A stretch of DNA of 43,415 bases from Gammaproteobacteria bacterium. GTDB taxonomy: Bacteria; Pseudomonadota; Gammaproteobacteria; Chromatiales; Chromatiaceae. Made by a program: the position numbers and the translations under genes. Positions within the stretch are counted from its first letter, which is position 1; each line of letters starts with the position of its first letter. This document shows, one piece after another, positions 33,920-43,143 of this stretch. The notes below the pieces were generated by a model. That model had not been told where the DNA came from. It did not search any database and worked only from the letters and a program-made list of their open reading frames with translations. The DNA is taken from the NCBI GenBank assembly GCA_009908845.1, contig JAAAOQ010000120.1, forward strand, positions 1 to 43,415, in the 5' to 3' direction.

Positions 33920-35895
33920 GCGGCGAAGAAGGCGCGCAGGTCGTCGAGGGTATCGGTGCGCGCCATCGGCGGTAGGCTGTCGAGGAATACCCGGCCGTAG
34001 CCGCGCCGAGTCAGGCGCGGGTCACAGACCACCAGCACGCCGCGGTCATCCGGGTCGCGGATCAAGCGGCCCGCGCCCTGCTTGAGCGCGATCACCGCCT
34101 GCGGGAGCTGGAGATCGCGAAACGGGTTGCCGCCCTGGCGCCGCAGCGCCTCGACCCGTGCCTGCAGCACCGGATCAGCCGGGGAGCTGAACGGGAGCTT
34201 GTCGATGATCACGCAGGAGAGGGCCTCACCGCGCACGTCGATCCCCTCCCAGAAGCTTGCGGTGCCGAGCAGCACGGCGTTGCCGAGCGCGCGGAACCGC
34301 GCGATCAGCTCGGCCCGTGGCGCACTGCCCTGGACCAGCAGCGGATAGCCGATGCGTGGCTCGAGCCAGGCGGCCACGGCGCGCAGCGCACGGTGGCTGG
34401 TGAAGAGCAGGAAGGCGCGGCCCCGGCTGATCTCCAGTGCGGCAAGGGCGACCTCGGCGACGCGCTGGGTATAGCCAGGCTGCGAAGGCTCCGGCATCGG
34501 TGTCGGACAATACAGCAGCGCCTGGTGCTGGTAATCGAAGGGGCTGTTCCAGTATGCCGTGGCGACCCTCTCACAGCCGATCCGTAGCGCGAAATGGTCA
34601 AAGGAGTCACCGACCGCGAGGGTGGCCGAGGTGAAGACCCAGGCTGCCTGATGCTGCTCACGGTGGGTGCGGAAGACCTCGGAGACCTCAAGCGGCGTTT
34701 GATGGAAGCGGAAGCCGCGTCCCTGGAGATCGAACCAGCGCACGCTTTCCGCCTCTGCGTCAGGCGCCGTTGCAATGAGGCTGTCGAGGCGAGCCCGCAT
34801 CGACTTGACCCGTGCTACACCTTGCTCGAGTCCGCGTGAGCGCTCGGCGATCGGCTCCAGCGCGCGCTCGAGCCCTGCAAGCGCCTCGCTCACGTCGACG
34901 ATCGCCGCCTGAACGGCAGTTGCCTGCTCGATCTCCTGCCAAGCACCGCGTCTGTCGTCGCTGCCGAGGCTCTCACGGAGATGGAGGCGCAGCTCGGCGA
35001 CGGCCAGGCGCACGGCATCGCAAGCATGCGGCAGCGCCGGCAGGTCGTCTGCATCGCGGCGGTATTGGACCTCGATATCGCGGGCGATCTCGACGAGTTG
35101 ACGTGCGCTGATCGAGCTGCCGAAGAAGCTCGCGGCGATCTCGGGGAGCTGATGCGCCTCGTCGACGATGAAGGCATCGGCACCCGGCAGCACCTCACCG
35201 AAGCCCTCGTCGCGCAGCGCGAGATCGGCACACAATAGATGATGGTTGACGACCACGACCTCGGCCGCCTGCGCGCGGCGGCGCGCCTCGAGCAGGTGGC
35301 AGCCGCTGAAGTCCGGGCAATTCTGGCCGAGGCAATTGTCGGCGGTTGAGGTCACGACCGGCCAGACCGGGTCCTGCTCCGGGATTGCGAGCTCGGCGAT
35401 GTCGCCCAGGCGCGTGGCATGACCCCAATCACGCACGGTCTGTAGGTGCCGGCGCGCCTCGGGCCGCTGTCGGTCGGGCTCGGCGAGCGCGAGATCGAGC
35501 CGGTAGCGGCACAGGTAGTTGGCGCGTCCCTTCAGCAGCGCGATCTGGATGGGTGCGCCCAGGGCCTCCCTGATCAGCGGGATGTCGCGTTGGAACAGCT
35601 GATCCTGAAGGTTGCGGGTGCCGGTCGAGATGACGACCTTTCGGCGGCTCAGCAGGGCCGGCACCAGATAGGCGAAGGTCTTACCGGTGCCAGTGCCGGC
35701 CTCGCAGATGAGGGTGGCGCCGGATTCGAGCGCCGCGGCTATACGGGTCGCCATCGCCTGCTGCTGAGGGCGATAGTGGAAATGCGGCAGGCCCTGCGCG
35801 AGCGCACCGTCGGGAGCGAGTGCATCGACGGCGGCCTGTTGCGCTGGGCTTGCTGCGGCACCGATTCGCGCTTCGGCCTCTGCTTCGGCCGCCAT
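33874..35895 (-). CDS. DinG/YoaA-like ATP-dependent DNA helicase (XPD type)
   Basis: This is a 673-residue superfamily 2 helicase with an iron-sulfur cluster. CEAGTGTGKT at 64-73 is Walker A. C129, C188, C193 and C199 (NYLC, DNCLGQNCPDFSGC) are the likely [4Fe-4S] ligands. DEAH is at 245-248. The C-terminal motifs include WEGIDVRGEALSCVII and KQGAGRLIRDPDDRG. The layout fits YoaA rather than a full-length DinG with exonuclease domain. It unwinds DNA during repair or replication stress. It overlaps the SNF2 gene tail-to-tail by 46 bases, so transcripts may interfere. Confidence 0.9.
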   Translation of the reverse strand: MAAEAEAEARIGAAASPAQQAAVDALAPDGALAQGLPHFHYRPQQQAMATRIAAALESGATLICEAGTGTGKTFAYLVPALLSRRKVVISTGTRNLQDQLFQRDIPLIREALGAPIQIALLKGRANYLCRYRLDLALAEPDRQRPEARRHLQTVRDWGHATRLGDIAELAIPEQDPVWPVVTSTADNCLGQNCPDFSGCHLLEARRRAQAAEVVVVNHHLLCADLALRDEGFGEVLPGADAFIVDEAHQLPEIAASFFGSSISARQLVEIARDIEVQYRRDADDLPALPHACDAVRLAVAELRLHLRESLGSDDRRGAWQEIEQATAVQAAIVDVSEALAGLERALEPIAERSRGLEQGVARVKSMRARLDSLIATAPDAEAESVRWFDLQGRGFRFHQTPLEVSEVFRTHREQHQAAWVFTSATLAVGDSFDHFALRIGCERVATAYWNSPFDYQHQALLYCPTPMPEPSQPGYTQRVAEVALAALEISRGRAFLLFTSHRALRAVAAWLEPRIGYPLLVQGSAPRAELIARFRALGNAVLLGTASFWEGIDVRGEALSCVIIDKLPFSSPADPVLQARVEALRRQGGNPFRDLQLPQAVIALKQGAGRLIRDPDDRGVLVVCDPRLTRRGYGRVFLDSLPPMARTDTLDDLRAFFAAQPAGDACTNASISS

Positions 35896-35917
35896 CGGCG
35901 CCTCCCGCAGCCCGTGC

Positions 35918-36784
35918 TCAGCCGCCGGCGGCCTTGCGCTCGGCCTCGACCGCCCCCTCGATATCGCCTGCTTGGCGTTTCGCAGTGGCGATGATCTCCC
36001 AGTTGTTGGTCTTCAGCGCGGGCTGGTCACCGGTCAGCGCATTCGAGCGCGTGGCCAGCTTGGCAGCGGAATCGCTCATCCCCTGCTCGAGGCGCACGCG
36101 GGCAAGCCGGTTCCACAGGTAGGCTTCCTGGGGTTGGATACGCAATGCGCGCTCCAGCGTCGCCGCGGCACCGCCGGAGTCGCCCGATTGGCGTTGCTGC
36201 TCGGCACGCTGAGCGAGTGCCGAGACCGCCGGCGGCATGTCGGCCGGGGCCAGCGCAGACTGTTGCGCAGAGGCGCTGGCGACCTCTGGCGCGGGCGGTG
36301 CCGCTGCTTCGGCGGTGGACTGAGGCGCGGTGGATGCGGTTGCGGAGGTCGCGGGCGCTGATGTCGAGTCCCTTGGCTCGCTGGCTGGTGCAGCTTGGTT
36401 ATTGGCTTGTTGCGCGGGGCTGGACATGCTGCGCGGGTCGTCCGGTTCTTGCGCTGCTTCTTGATCGGTCGCTGAGGCGCTCTGGGCCGTCTGGGGCTGC
36501 TCAGCGGCTGTTTCGCCCGTTGGCGAATCGGACGAGGGCGAAGCGGCAGTCGGTTCGGCCGAGCGTTCAGGAGGTGCCTCGATCGACTCCGGTGGCGTAT
36601 AGGCATAGACCCGCGTCGGCTCCGGTTCTGCTTCCCCCTGCGTCTGATCTATGACGGGGGCGGGGGGAGAGGCCGCCGGGGTCTGATTATCGACGACCGG
36701 CGCCGGAGGGCCCTGGCGTTCCATCGGCGCGCAGGCTGACAGCAGCAATAGAGGGAGCGCGAGCAGGATCAGGTGCTTGGACAT
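35918..36784 (-). CDS. TPR-containing lipoprotein
   Basis: This is a 288-residue lipoprotein with signal MSKHLILLALPLLLLSAC, where LSAC is a clean lipobox. A long Ala/Pro/Ser/Gln-rich low-complexity linker (about residues 25-180) would span the periplasm. A C-terminal pair of TPR-like helices follows (ALAQRAEQQRQSGD..., AAATLERALRIQPQEAYLWNRLARV). It starts two bases after the mrcB stop, so the two are co-transcribed. This suggests that it is an outer-membrane cofactor or scaffold of PBP1B, in the way LpoB serves E. coli PBP1B, but it is not recognisably LpoB. Confidence 0.8.
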   Translation of the reverse strand: MSKHLILLALPLLLLSACAPMERQGPPAPVVDNQTPAASPPAPVIDQTQGEAEPEPTRVYAYTPPESIEAPPERSAEPTAASPSSDSPTGETAAEQPQTAQSASATDQEAAQEPDDPRSMSSPAQQANNQAAPASEPRDSTSAPATSATASTAPQSTAEAAAPPAPEVASASAQQSALAPADMPPAVSALAQRAEQQRQSGDSGGAAATLERALRIQPQEAYLWNRLARVRLEQGMSDSAAKLATRSNALTGDQPALKTNNWEIIATAKRQAGDIEGAVEAERKAAGG

Positions 36785-36786
36785 CG

Positions 36787-39110
36787 TCAGTTTCCGTAGA
36801 AATCACTCATGAAGGGACTCACGTTGCGCGGCTCATCGCGTGCTCGCCGTGGCGGTGCCGGGTCGCTCGGTTCCGATGCCTGGCCTTGCGCGAGCTTGGG
36901 GTCTTGCTCGGCTGGGGCGGCCTTGTCCGGTCCGCCTTGGTTGCCGCAGTTACTCACGCCAGCATGTCCGCGACTAAATGGGATCTCGCTGCTGCCGCAG
37001 GCACTCGCGAGTTCGATGGAGTCGGGTGCCACATCGCTGAGCGATTGATTGTCGATTGAGGCCATGATGTCGCCCCAGACCCGCAACGCACCGCTCGAGC
37101 CGGTCAGTCCCATCGGCTTGTTATCGTCGCGGCCGACCCAGACCACGACGACCCGGTCGCTGCTGAAACCAGCGAACCAGCTGTCACGCATGTCGTTGGT
37201 GGTGCCGGTCTTGCCTGCGACCTGGAGGTCCTCGGGCAGCTTCTGGTTCAGCCAGGTCGCGGTCCCTTGCTCGACGACCTTGCGCATCGCCCACTGCGTT
37301 AGGTAGGCCGCGTCGCTGCTGACGACAGGTTCCACCGCTAGTGGATATCGGTTCAGCGGCTTGCCGGCGGCATCGAGCACCTCCCGGATCGCGCGCAGCG
37401 GCGTACGCGTTTGACCGGACGGACGACGCCGAGCCGCCCCAGCATGTCTGCAACCTGATCGACCCCGACCTGGAGGCCGAGATTGATCGTCGCAAGGTTG
37501 TAGGACTTGGCCAGCGCGCGGTAGAGCGGCACGGTGCCATGGGTGCGCCGATCGTAGTTCTTGGGCTGCCAGAGCTGGCCGCCGATGCGCAGGCTGATCG
37601 GGCGATCGGCGATCGGTGTCAGCAGCGAGAAACGCTCCGGCTGCGATAAGGCCGTCAGATAGACCACCGGCTTGATCGCCGAGCCGACCGATCGCACTGC
37701 GTCCAGGGCGCGATTGAAGCCGGCATAGTCGGTGTCGCGGCCGCCGACCAAGGCCAAGACCTCGCCCTGGGAGACCGAGGTGACCACCGCCGCGGTCTCC
37801 AGGGTGCCTCGCTTGTATCCGCGCTGAGCATCGAGCTTGGGCAGACGCGTCTGCACGGCGGTTTCGGTCTGCGTCTGGATCAGCGGGTCCAGGGTCGTGA
37901 AGATGCGCAGGCCTTCCGAGCGCAGATCCTCCTCGCGATAGTCGCGTTGGAGCTGCCGCCGCACCAATTGGATGAATGAGGGGTAGTCGCCAGCCGGCTT
38001 GGCGCCGCCGTCCTTGATACCGAGCGGCGCGGACTTGGCCTGCTCGGCCTCGGCGGCGGAGATTACCTGATGGTGGGCCATCAGCTCGATGACCAGGTTG
38101 CGGCGCTCCGTGGCCTTATCGGGATGACGACGCGGGTTATATTCACCGGGGCCTTTCAGGATCGCGACGAGGAGCGCGACCTGCGGAGTCGAGAGCTCAT
38201 CGATATCGCGATCGAAATAGAAGCGGCTTGCCAGACCAAAGCCATGGATCGCACGGCTTCCGTCCTGGCCGAGGTAGACCTCGTTGGCGTACGCAGTCAG
38301 GATCTCGTCTTTCGAGTACCGGTGGTCGAGCAGCACGGCCATATAGGCCTCCTTGGCCTTGCGCTCGAGCGTGCGCTCCTGGGTCAGATAGAAGTTCTTG
38401 ACCAGCTGCTGAGTCAGGGTGCTGGCGCCCTGCACCGTGCGCCCGGCCATCAGGTTCTCGAAGGCAGCACGCAGGATGGCTTTGGGGTCGACGCCGAGAT
38501 GCTGATAGAAGCTCCGGTCCTCGACGGCGAGCAGCGCCTTGACCAGGAGTGGCGGCAGCTGCTGCCGGCGCAGCAGCACCCGGTCTTCGTTATGCGTCGG
38601 ATAGATACTGGCGATCAAGGCCGGGTCCAGCCGGACCAACGCGAGGTCCCGGCCATTGCCTCCTGAGCGCATATCGGTGATCACACCGTCTGCGATCTGC
38701 ACCGAGATCAGGCGTTCCGATTCGGCGCCGTCCCAATAGCGAAAGGGGCGCGTTCGGATGAGGACGCGGTCGCCGTCGGTATTGAAGCTACCGGCGCGCC
38801 CGAGGTCTGCCGTCTCACGGTACTTGAGGCGCCGGAGCTCGCCGACAAGCGCATCCTGGGTCAATGGCCGCCCGACATAGAGCTCGAGCGGACGCGCGTA
38901 GACCCGTGCTGGCAGCGCCCAGCGCTTGCCCTCGAACTTACTGCGCACGACCTTGTCTAGGTGTACGCCATAGAGCCCGAGCCCGAGCCCGGCGGTGAGC
39001 GCCAGCAGGAAGACTGTACTGAATAGGGCGGCCCAGATTCCGAGGCCGCGTCGCCGACGCGAAGGTGTCGATCGTCTGGGCGTCGGAGGGGTGATCTTGG
39101 CTTGGGCCAC
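36787..39110 (-). pseudogene. mrcB: Penicillin-binding protein 1B gene with internal deletion/frameshift
   Basis: PBP1B is a bifunctional peptidoglycan glycosyltransferase/transpeptidase. The first frame (39110-37353) codes an N-terminal membrane helix (about 25-48), a UB2H-like domain, the GT51 domain with AVEDRSF at 195-201 and VQGASTLTQQL near 226-236, then the transpeptidase SAIK at 477-480 and SYN at 536-538. It leaves the correct sense after RLGVVRP (about residue 565) and stops at 37353. The second frame holds TPLRAIREVLDAAGKPLN, then the KTGTTND motif, and ends at 36787. Compared with the usual PBP1B, about 30 residues (the LLGA...EVAQ...QT region) are missing at 37404-37425. Either the transpeptidase is dead or the assembly is wrong here. 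The Pro/Arg-rich C-terminal tail is unusual. Confidence 0.82.
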
Positions 39111-39442
39111 TGGGTCGGTTACCGGATAGGCGTCGTGCGTTGAGTTTGGTTAGGCAGTGTCAGCCGCAGGCCTTCAAGGGGCTGTCGGGAGCGCCGGCTC
39201 GGAAGCCGAGGCATGAGCAGCAAAGGGTCCCAGCAGCGGCAATGTCGAGTCCGAGCGGCGTCTGCGGAAGGTCGTTAGCAGCGGTCGGTTCCGCACCGAC
39301 GCTCTATCATCCCATCGCCCGTTGCGGCTCACAAGCCGCGCGGCCTTTCGCTCGTCCCCGGCGAGTCTGGTCCCGATCGGTTGTAAAAGGCCCTCCATCG
39401 CTCGAACCCTGAGGGCTCCGACAGGCATGCAGCATGTGGGGT
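39111..39442. other. 332-bp gap without a recognised gene
   Basis: This gap lies between mrcB and yadH. No convincing gene, terminator or promoter is visible. A short leftward frame continues from within yadH sequence (shadow frame) but has no homology I can name. The stretch 39240-39330 looks like the scattered non-coding repeats seen in proteobacterial genomes, but I cannot confirm it. Confidence 0.4.
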
Positions 39443-40258
39443 TCACTGCTTGATGCCGACGCCGCGCCGCAGCAGGCTCAGGCTGTAGTATCCGAGCGCC
39501 AGGATGAAGGCGCTCGTGATCAGGAAGGCGATGCCGAGCGGGATGTCGGTCACGCCAAGCAGCCCGTAGCGGAAGGCATTGATCATGTATAGGATCGGGT
39601 TCGCGAGCGACAGCGTCTGCCAGGGCTGCGGTAGCAGGTCGATTGAGTAGAACACCCCGCCGAGATAGGTCAAGGGCGCGAGCACGAAGGTGGGGACGAT
39701 CGAGATGTCGTCGAAGCTGTTGGCATAGACGGCATTGATGAAGCCGCCGAGCGCGAACAGCATCGCGGTCAGCAGCAGGATCAGGAGCGTGACGCTGAGG
39801 TCGTGCAATCGGAATTCGGTGAAGAACGCGGCGACGACGATCACGACGATCCCGACCGTGAGGCCGCGGGCGACGCCACCGGCGACGTAGCCGGCGAGGA
39901 TGACCCAATTCGGGACCGGCGAGACCAGCAGCTCCTCGATATAGCGCGAGAACTTGCTGCTGTAGAAGGAGGAGACGACGTTGCTGTAGGCATTGGTGAT
40001 GACCGCCATCAGCACCAGACCGGGCACGATGAAATCGATGTAGGCGAGCCCCTCCATCGGCCCGATGCGGTCACCGATCAGCCGCCCGAAGATCACGAAG
40101 TAGAGCGTCGTCGTGATCGCCGAGGGCAGGAGGGTCTGGACCCAGATGCGGCTGAAGCGGGTCACCTCCTTGTTGACCAGGGTCGCGAAGGCGATGCCAT
40201 AGCGCCGCCAGCGGTTGGCCGCGCCGAGCGTCGCTTGCTGTTCCGCGGGCTGGCTCAC
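39443..40258 (-). CDS. yadH: ABC-2 type transport permease (YadH-like)
   Basis: This 271-residue membrane permease pairs with the ATPase encoded just upstream. Phrases such as RIWVQTLLPSAITTTLYFVIFG, FIVPGLVLMAVITNAYSNV and SFDDISIVPTFVLAPLTYLGG match E. coli YadH closely. About six membrane helices are visible. The start is a GTG overlapping the ATPase stop (GTGA). The exported molecule is not known; YadGH is an uncharacterised ABC-2 exporter. Confidence 0.92.
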   Translation of the reverse strand: MSQPAEQQATLGAANRWRRYGIAFATLVNKEVTRFSRIWVQTLLPSAITTTLYFVIFGRLIGDRIGPMEGLAYIDFIVPGLVLMAVITNAYSNVVSSFYSSKFSRYIEELLVSPVPNWVILAGYVAGGVARGLTVGIVVIVVAAFFTEFRLHDLSVTLLILLLTAMLFALGGFINAVYANSFDDISIVPTFVLAPLTYLGGVFYSIDLLPQPWQTLSLANPILYMINAFRYGLLGVTDIPLGIAFLITSAFILALGYYSLSLLRRGVGIKQ

Positions 40259-41181
40259 GCTGCAGCCTCGCGCCTTGCCTCGACGCGATCTAGGAACAGC
40301 TTCTCGAGCCGGTTCTGCTTATTGCGCAGGCTGGTCACCTCGATGCCGTGGCGGGACAGCGCCTCGAAGAGGCCGTTGATGGTCTGCTCGCGGCTGACCT
40401 GGACCTCGAGCGTGCTGGCGTCGATCGGCTCGAGCACGAAGCCGGGAAGCGGGGGCAGCGCCTCGGCCGGCGCCTTCAGGTTCAGCACGAAGGTCTCGGT
40501 GTGCAGCTCGCCGAGCAGGGTGGCGATGTCGGAGCGCGCCTGGATGCGGCCCTGATCGATGATCGCGAGATGGCGGCACAGGCTCTCCGCCTCTTCGAGA
40601 TAGTGGGTGGTCAGGATGATGGTGGTGCCCTCGGCGTTGATCTCGCGCATGAAGCCCCACATGGCGTGCCGGATCTCGATATCCACCCCGGCGGTGGGCT
40701 CGTCCAGGATCACCAACCGCGGGCGGTGGATGAGCGCGCGGGCGATCATCAGCCGGCGTTTCATGCCGCCGGAGAGCAGCCGCATCTCGGTGTGGCGTCG
40801 CTCCCAGAGGTCGAGCTTGCGCAATAGCAGCTCGGCGCGATCGCGCGCTTCTCGGCGTGGGACCCCGAAATAGCCGGCCTGATTGAGCACCACCTCGATC
40901 ACCGGCAGGAACAGGTTGAAGTTGAACTCCTGCGGGACGACGCCGATGCTGGCCCGCGCCGCCTCGGGCTCATCGTCGAGGTCATGGCCGAAGATCTGTA
41001 CGCGGCCGCTGCTCTTGCGCACCAGCGAGGTGACGATCCCGATCAGCGTCGATTTGCCGGCCCCGTTCGGCCCCAGCAATGCGAAGAAATCGCCGGCCTC
41101 GACCTCCAAATCGACGCCGGTCAAGGCAGTGAGTCCATTCGCATAGGTCTTACTGAGGTTCTGGACGCTGAGTGCGGACAT
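40255..41181 (-). CDS. yadG: ABC transporter ATP-binding protein (YadG-like)
   Basis: This 308-residue ATPase powers the YadH permease. GPNGAGKSTLIGIVTSL is Walker A, LSGGMKRRLMIARALIH the ABC signature and LVILDEPTAGVD Walker B. The opening SALSVQNLSKTYANGLTALTG and the VPQEFNFN stretch match YadG. The C-terminal 80 residues are the usual YadG extension. The start chosen is the ATG at 41181, ten codons inside the longest open frame. Confidence 0.93.
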   Translation of the reverse strand: MSALSVQNLSKTYANGLTALTGVDLEVEAGDFFALLGPNGAGKSTLIGIVTSLVRKSSGRVQIFGHDLDDEPEAARASIGVVPQEFNFNLFLPVIEVVLNQAGYFGVPRREARDRAELLLRKLDLWERRHTEMRLLSGGMKRRLMIARALIHRPRLVILDEPTAGVDIEIRHAMWGFMREINAEGTTIILTTHYLEEAESLCRHLAIIDQGRIQARSDIATLLGELHTETFVLNLKAPAEALPPLPGFVLEPIDASTLEVQVSREQTINGLFEALSRHGIEVTSLRNKQNRLEKLFLDRVEARREAAA

Positions 41182-41258
41182 CCGGTGGGCGGGCTGGCAT
41201 GCTGCGAGCAAAGCCCGCTACGCTAGCCCGTCCTTGCGGACCTTTGCAACCGCTCGAT

Positions 41259-41738
41259 TCAGGATTCGGTCCGTCCGTCCAACAGTCGCCGGTCGCGTGC
41301 CGCGATCAGATAGCAGGCGATGAGTCCACCATAGAACAGGGGCGCCGTGACCGGAATCGCATTCAGGCTCCACATCCAGCCCAGGGCGGCGGCGGAGACG
41401 GCGAGCGTGCCCGCGTAGCCGGCCAGCCGGGCCGGGCTGACTTGGCGGCCCAGGCGCCAGACGACCAGCGCGAGCGCAGCGGCCAGGATCAGGCCCTTGA
41501 TCGCGACCATTGTCCGCACCAAGCCGGCCAGGGCGGCGTCTTGCTGCAGTCGCTCCGGGGCCGGTCCGGCGAGCGTCAGCATCAGCAGAGTGCCGAGCCC
41601 GAGGCCGGCGATGACCGCAACGATCGCCACCATTCGGGCGATGAGCCCAGTCTCGACCGCTGCATGAGGCCGAGGTTGAATCTGATGAGGCGGCTGCTTG
41701 GGTGCGACTGCGAAGGTATCGGGCAGGTGGCGGGCCAT
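41259..41738 (-). CDS. Small membrane protein, unknown
   Basis: This is a 159-residue protein with about four hydrophobic helices: IARMVAIVAVIAGLGLGTLL, MVAIKGLILAAALALVVWRL, YAGTLAVSAAALGWMWSLNA and PLFYGGLIACYLIAA. The first 30 residues are Pro/His/Gln-rich. It lies 77 bases upstream of yadG in the same direction, so it may share its transcript. I do not recognise a family. Confidence 0.7.
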   Translation of the reverse strand: MARHLPDTFAVAPKQPPHQIQPRPHAAVETGLIARMVAIVAVIAGLGLGTLLMLTLAGPAPERLQQDAALAGLVRTMVAIKGLILAAALALVVWRLGRQVSPARLAGYAGTLAVSAAALGWMWSLNAIPVTAPLFYGGLIACYLIAARDRRLLDGRTES

Positions 41739-41782
41739 GATGGAAACCTCTCGCTGGGGTACGGGTGGAGGAGGAAGCCTAA

Positions 41783-41852
41783 CCGGATGAGCTCGGCCGG
41801 ATGAGCTCGGCCGGATGAGCTCGGCCAGTTGAACTCGGCCGGTTGAACTCGG
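41783..41852. repeat. Five tandem 14-bp units
   Basis: CCGGATGAGCTCGG occurs three times without change (41783-41796, 41797-41810, 41811-41824). Two diverged units follow: CCAGTTGAACTCGG (41825-41838) and CCGGTTGAACTCGG (41839-41852). The array starts 45 bases before the small membrane protein's start codon (reading leftward), in its upstream region. It is likely a slippage-type array; it could also be a set of regulator sites. Confidence 0.85.
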
Positions 41853-42146
41853 GGGGTGGGGTCGGTCTCCAACCGATCATGACGTTTGTCTAGGCCGGAG
41901 GCGATATGTTCCGATGCCAGATGTCCCGGCCAGCGAGGGACGTTGAGCATTGCTGCGGCGTGGCGGTGCGTTGTGAGCGCTTCTCGGCGAACAACTCGAA
42001 GACGTCGCCCAAAGCCGACCTCGACGTTTTATCGTTCCGCTAGCACTCACCTAGACCGCGGATGCCCTTATTTTCAGCATCCGAGGACATCTTGGTGTCC
42101 GGATCATACAAGTCGGGGCAATAGCTGGCGATCAGCTAGATCTGTT
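41853..42146. other. Non-coding stretch with small hairpins
   Basis: No gene is supported. Two short inverted repeats are visible: GGATGC/GCATCC near 42059-42082 and GGACA/TGTCC just after it. They could be weak terminators or nothing. Confidence 0.35.
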
Positions 42147-42230
42147 TAGAAGCCCTAACAGGATGACGCCTGCGGATTGCGGAATCAGGAGCTTGCGCAA
42201 GTCAAGCGGCCGTTTTGACAGGGCCTCTTA
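42147..42230. repeat. MITE-like inverted-repeat element, copy 2
   Basis: This 84-bp element has left end GAAGCCCTAACAGGATG and right end (reverse complement) GAGGCCCTGTCAAAACG as imperfect inverted repeats. It shares both ends, length and orientation with the element at 25545-25629, while the centres differ. It ends 52 bases before the HEAGH gene. Confidence 0.55.
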
Positions 42231-42282
42231 GTCGATCTGCGAACGGCCGCTGATCAGGAGTGAGAAGAGGTAGACCGAATCG

Positions 42283-42765
42283 ATGCAGCGCTATCGGGAC
42301 CATCGTGACGCCGTCGACGACTTGCTGCGCCGTTTTGCACCGCTGGAGCCGGTGCGGGTGTCGGCTGGCGAGCCGATCCCGGGCTCGTATTGGGGCGAAC
42401 CGGAGGCGGGACTGCTTGGCGCGCGCATCTTTCTGCGCGATGACACGCCGGTGCATTCGGCATTGCACGAGGCAGGGCATTTCGTCTGCATGGATGCCGG
42501 GCGTCGGGTAGGCTTGGATACCGATGCCGGTGGCGAGGTCGCCGAGGAGGATGCGGTCTGCTATCTGCAGGTCCTGATGGCCGATCAGCTCGACGGAATC
42601 AGCCGTGACCAGCTGTTCGCGGACATGGACGCCTGGGGTTATAGTTTTCGTCTCGGCAATGCGCGGGCTTGGTTCGAGCGGGATGCAGAAGAGGCCCGGG
42701 ACTGGCTGCGACGATATGGGTTGATCGATCGCTTCGACGCATTGACCTGGCGGTTGCGCGCCTGA
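42283..42765 (+). CDS. Conserved-looking HEAGH-motif protein
   Basis: This is a 160-residue cytosolic protein. LHEAGHFVCMD (around residues 66-76) has the HExxH zinc-binding pattern, and AEEDAVCYLQ some 20 residues later may give a third ligand (Glu), as in zincin-type metallopeptidases. The rest is acidic and Trp/Arg-rich, with no export signal. I know no named family. It begins 52 bases after the inverted-repeat element and stands alone, with no operon partner. Peptidase activity is only a hypothesis. Confidence 0.65.
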   Translation: MQRYRDHRDAVDDLLRRFAPLEPVRVSAGEPIPGSYWGEPEAGLLGARIFLRDDTPVHSALHEAGHFVCMDAGRRVGLDTDAGGEVAEEDAVCYLQVLMADQLDGISRDQLFADMDAWGYSFRLGNARAWFERDAEEARDWLRRYGLIDRFDALTWRLRA

Positions 42766-43143
42766 TGGCGTGGCTGGGCGGGTACGTCGCACATCCTGGC
42801 CGCGAAGGCGTAGCCGCCTGCGGGATACGGACCGCCGGGATTCGGGCCAGCGGTGACTGAGGGTTTATGCTTCGGTTGGCGCGCCACTATGATCGTTTTG
42901 AGCGATCCTGCCCGATTGCCGGACGCAATGCGTTGCAACGTTTCAATGCCTGCGTGGACACGTTCTGCCCAGGACTGGGGACTAATTCTGCCCAGGACTG
43001 AGACAGCTTAACAGGGGGAGCGAGATTGAGAGGCGTAGTGGTGCCGGAGAGATCGTTGAAGAGGCCGACGCGGCCGAGCGTGGCGACGGACAGGTGGTTA
43101 CCGTGAATCACGCAGAATGCATCGCCCGGGGTGGCGCCGTGCC
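42766..43143. other. Gap with a 15-bp direct repeat
   Basis: This gap holds no convincing gene. TTCTGCCCAGGACTG occurs at 42963-42977 and 42986-43000. A leftward frame (42887-43111) has no recognised domain. The repeats resemble remains of a mobile or REP-type element, but this is a guess. Confidence 0.4.

Noticed and set aside
42887..43111. 74-codon minus-strand frame before the MtaB-like gene
   Set aside because: It contains the 15-bp repeat and shows no known domain; more likely non-coding remains.
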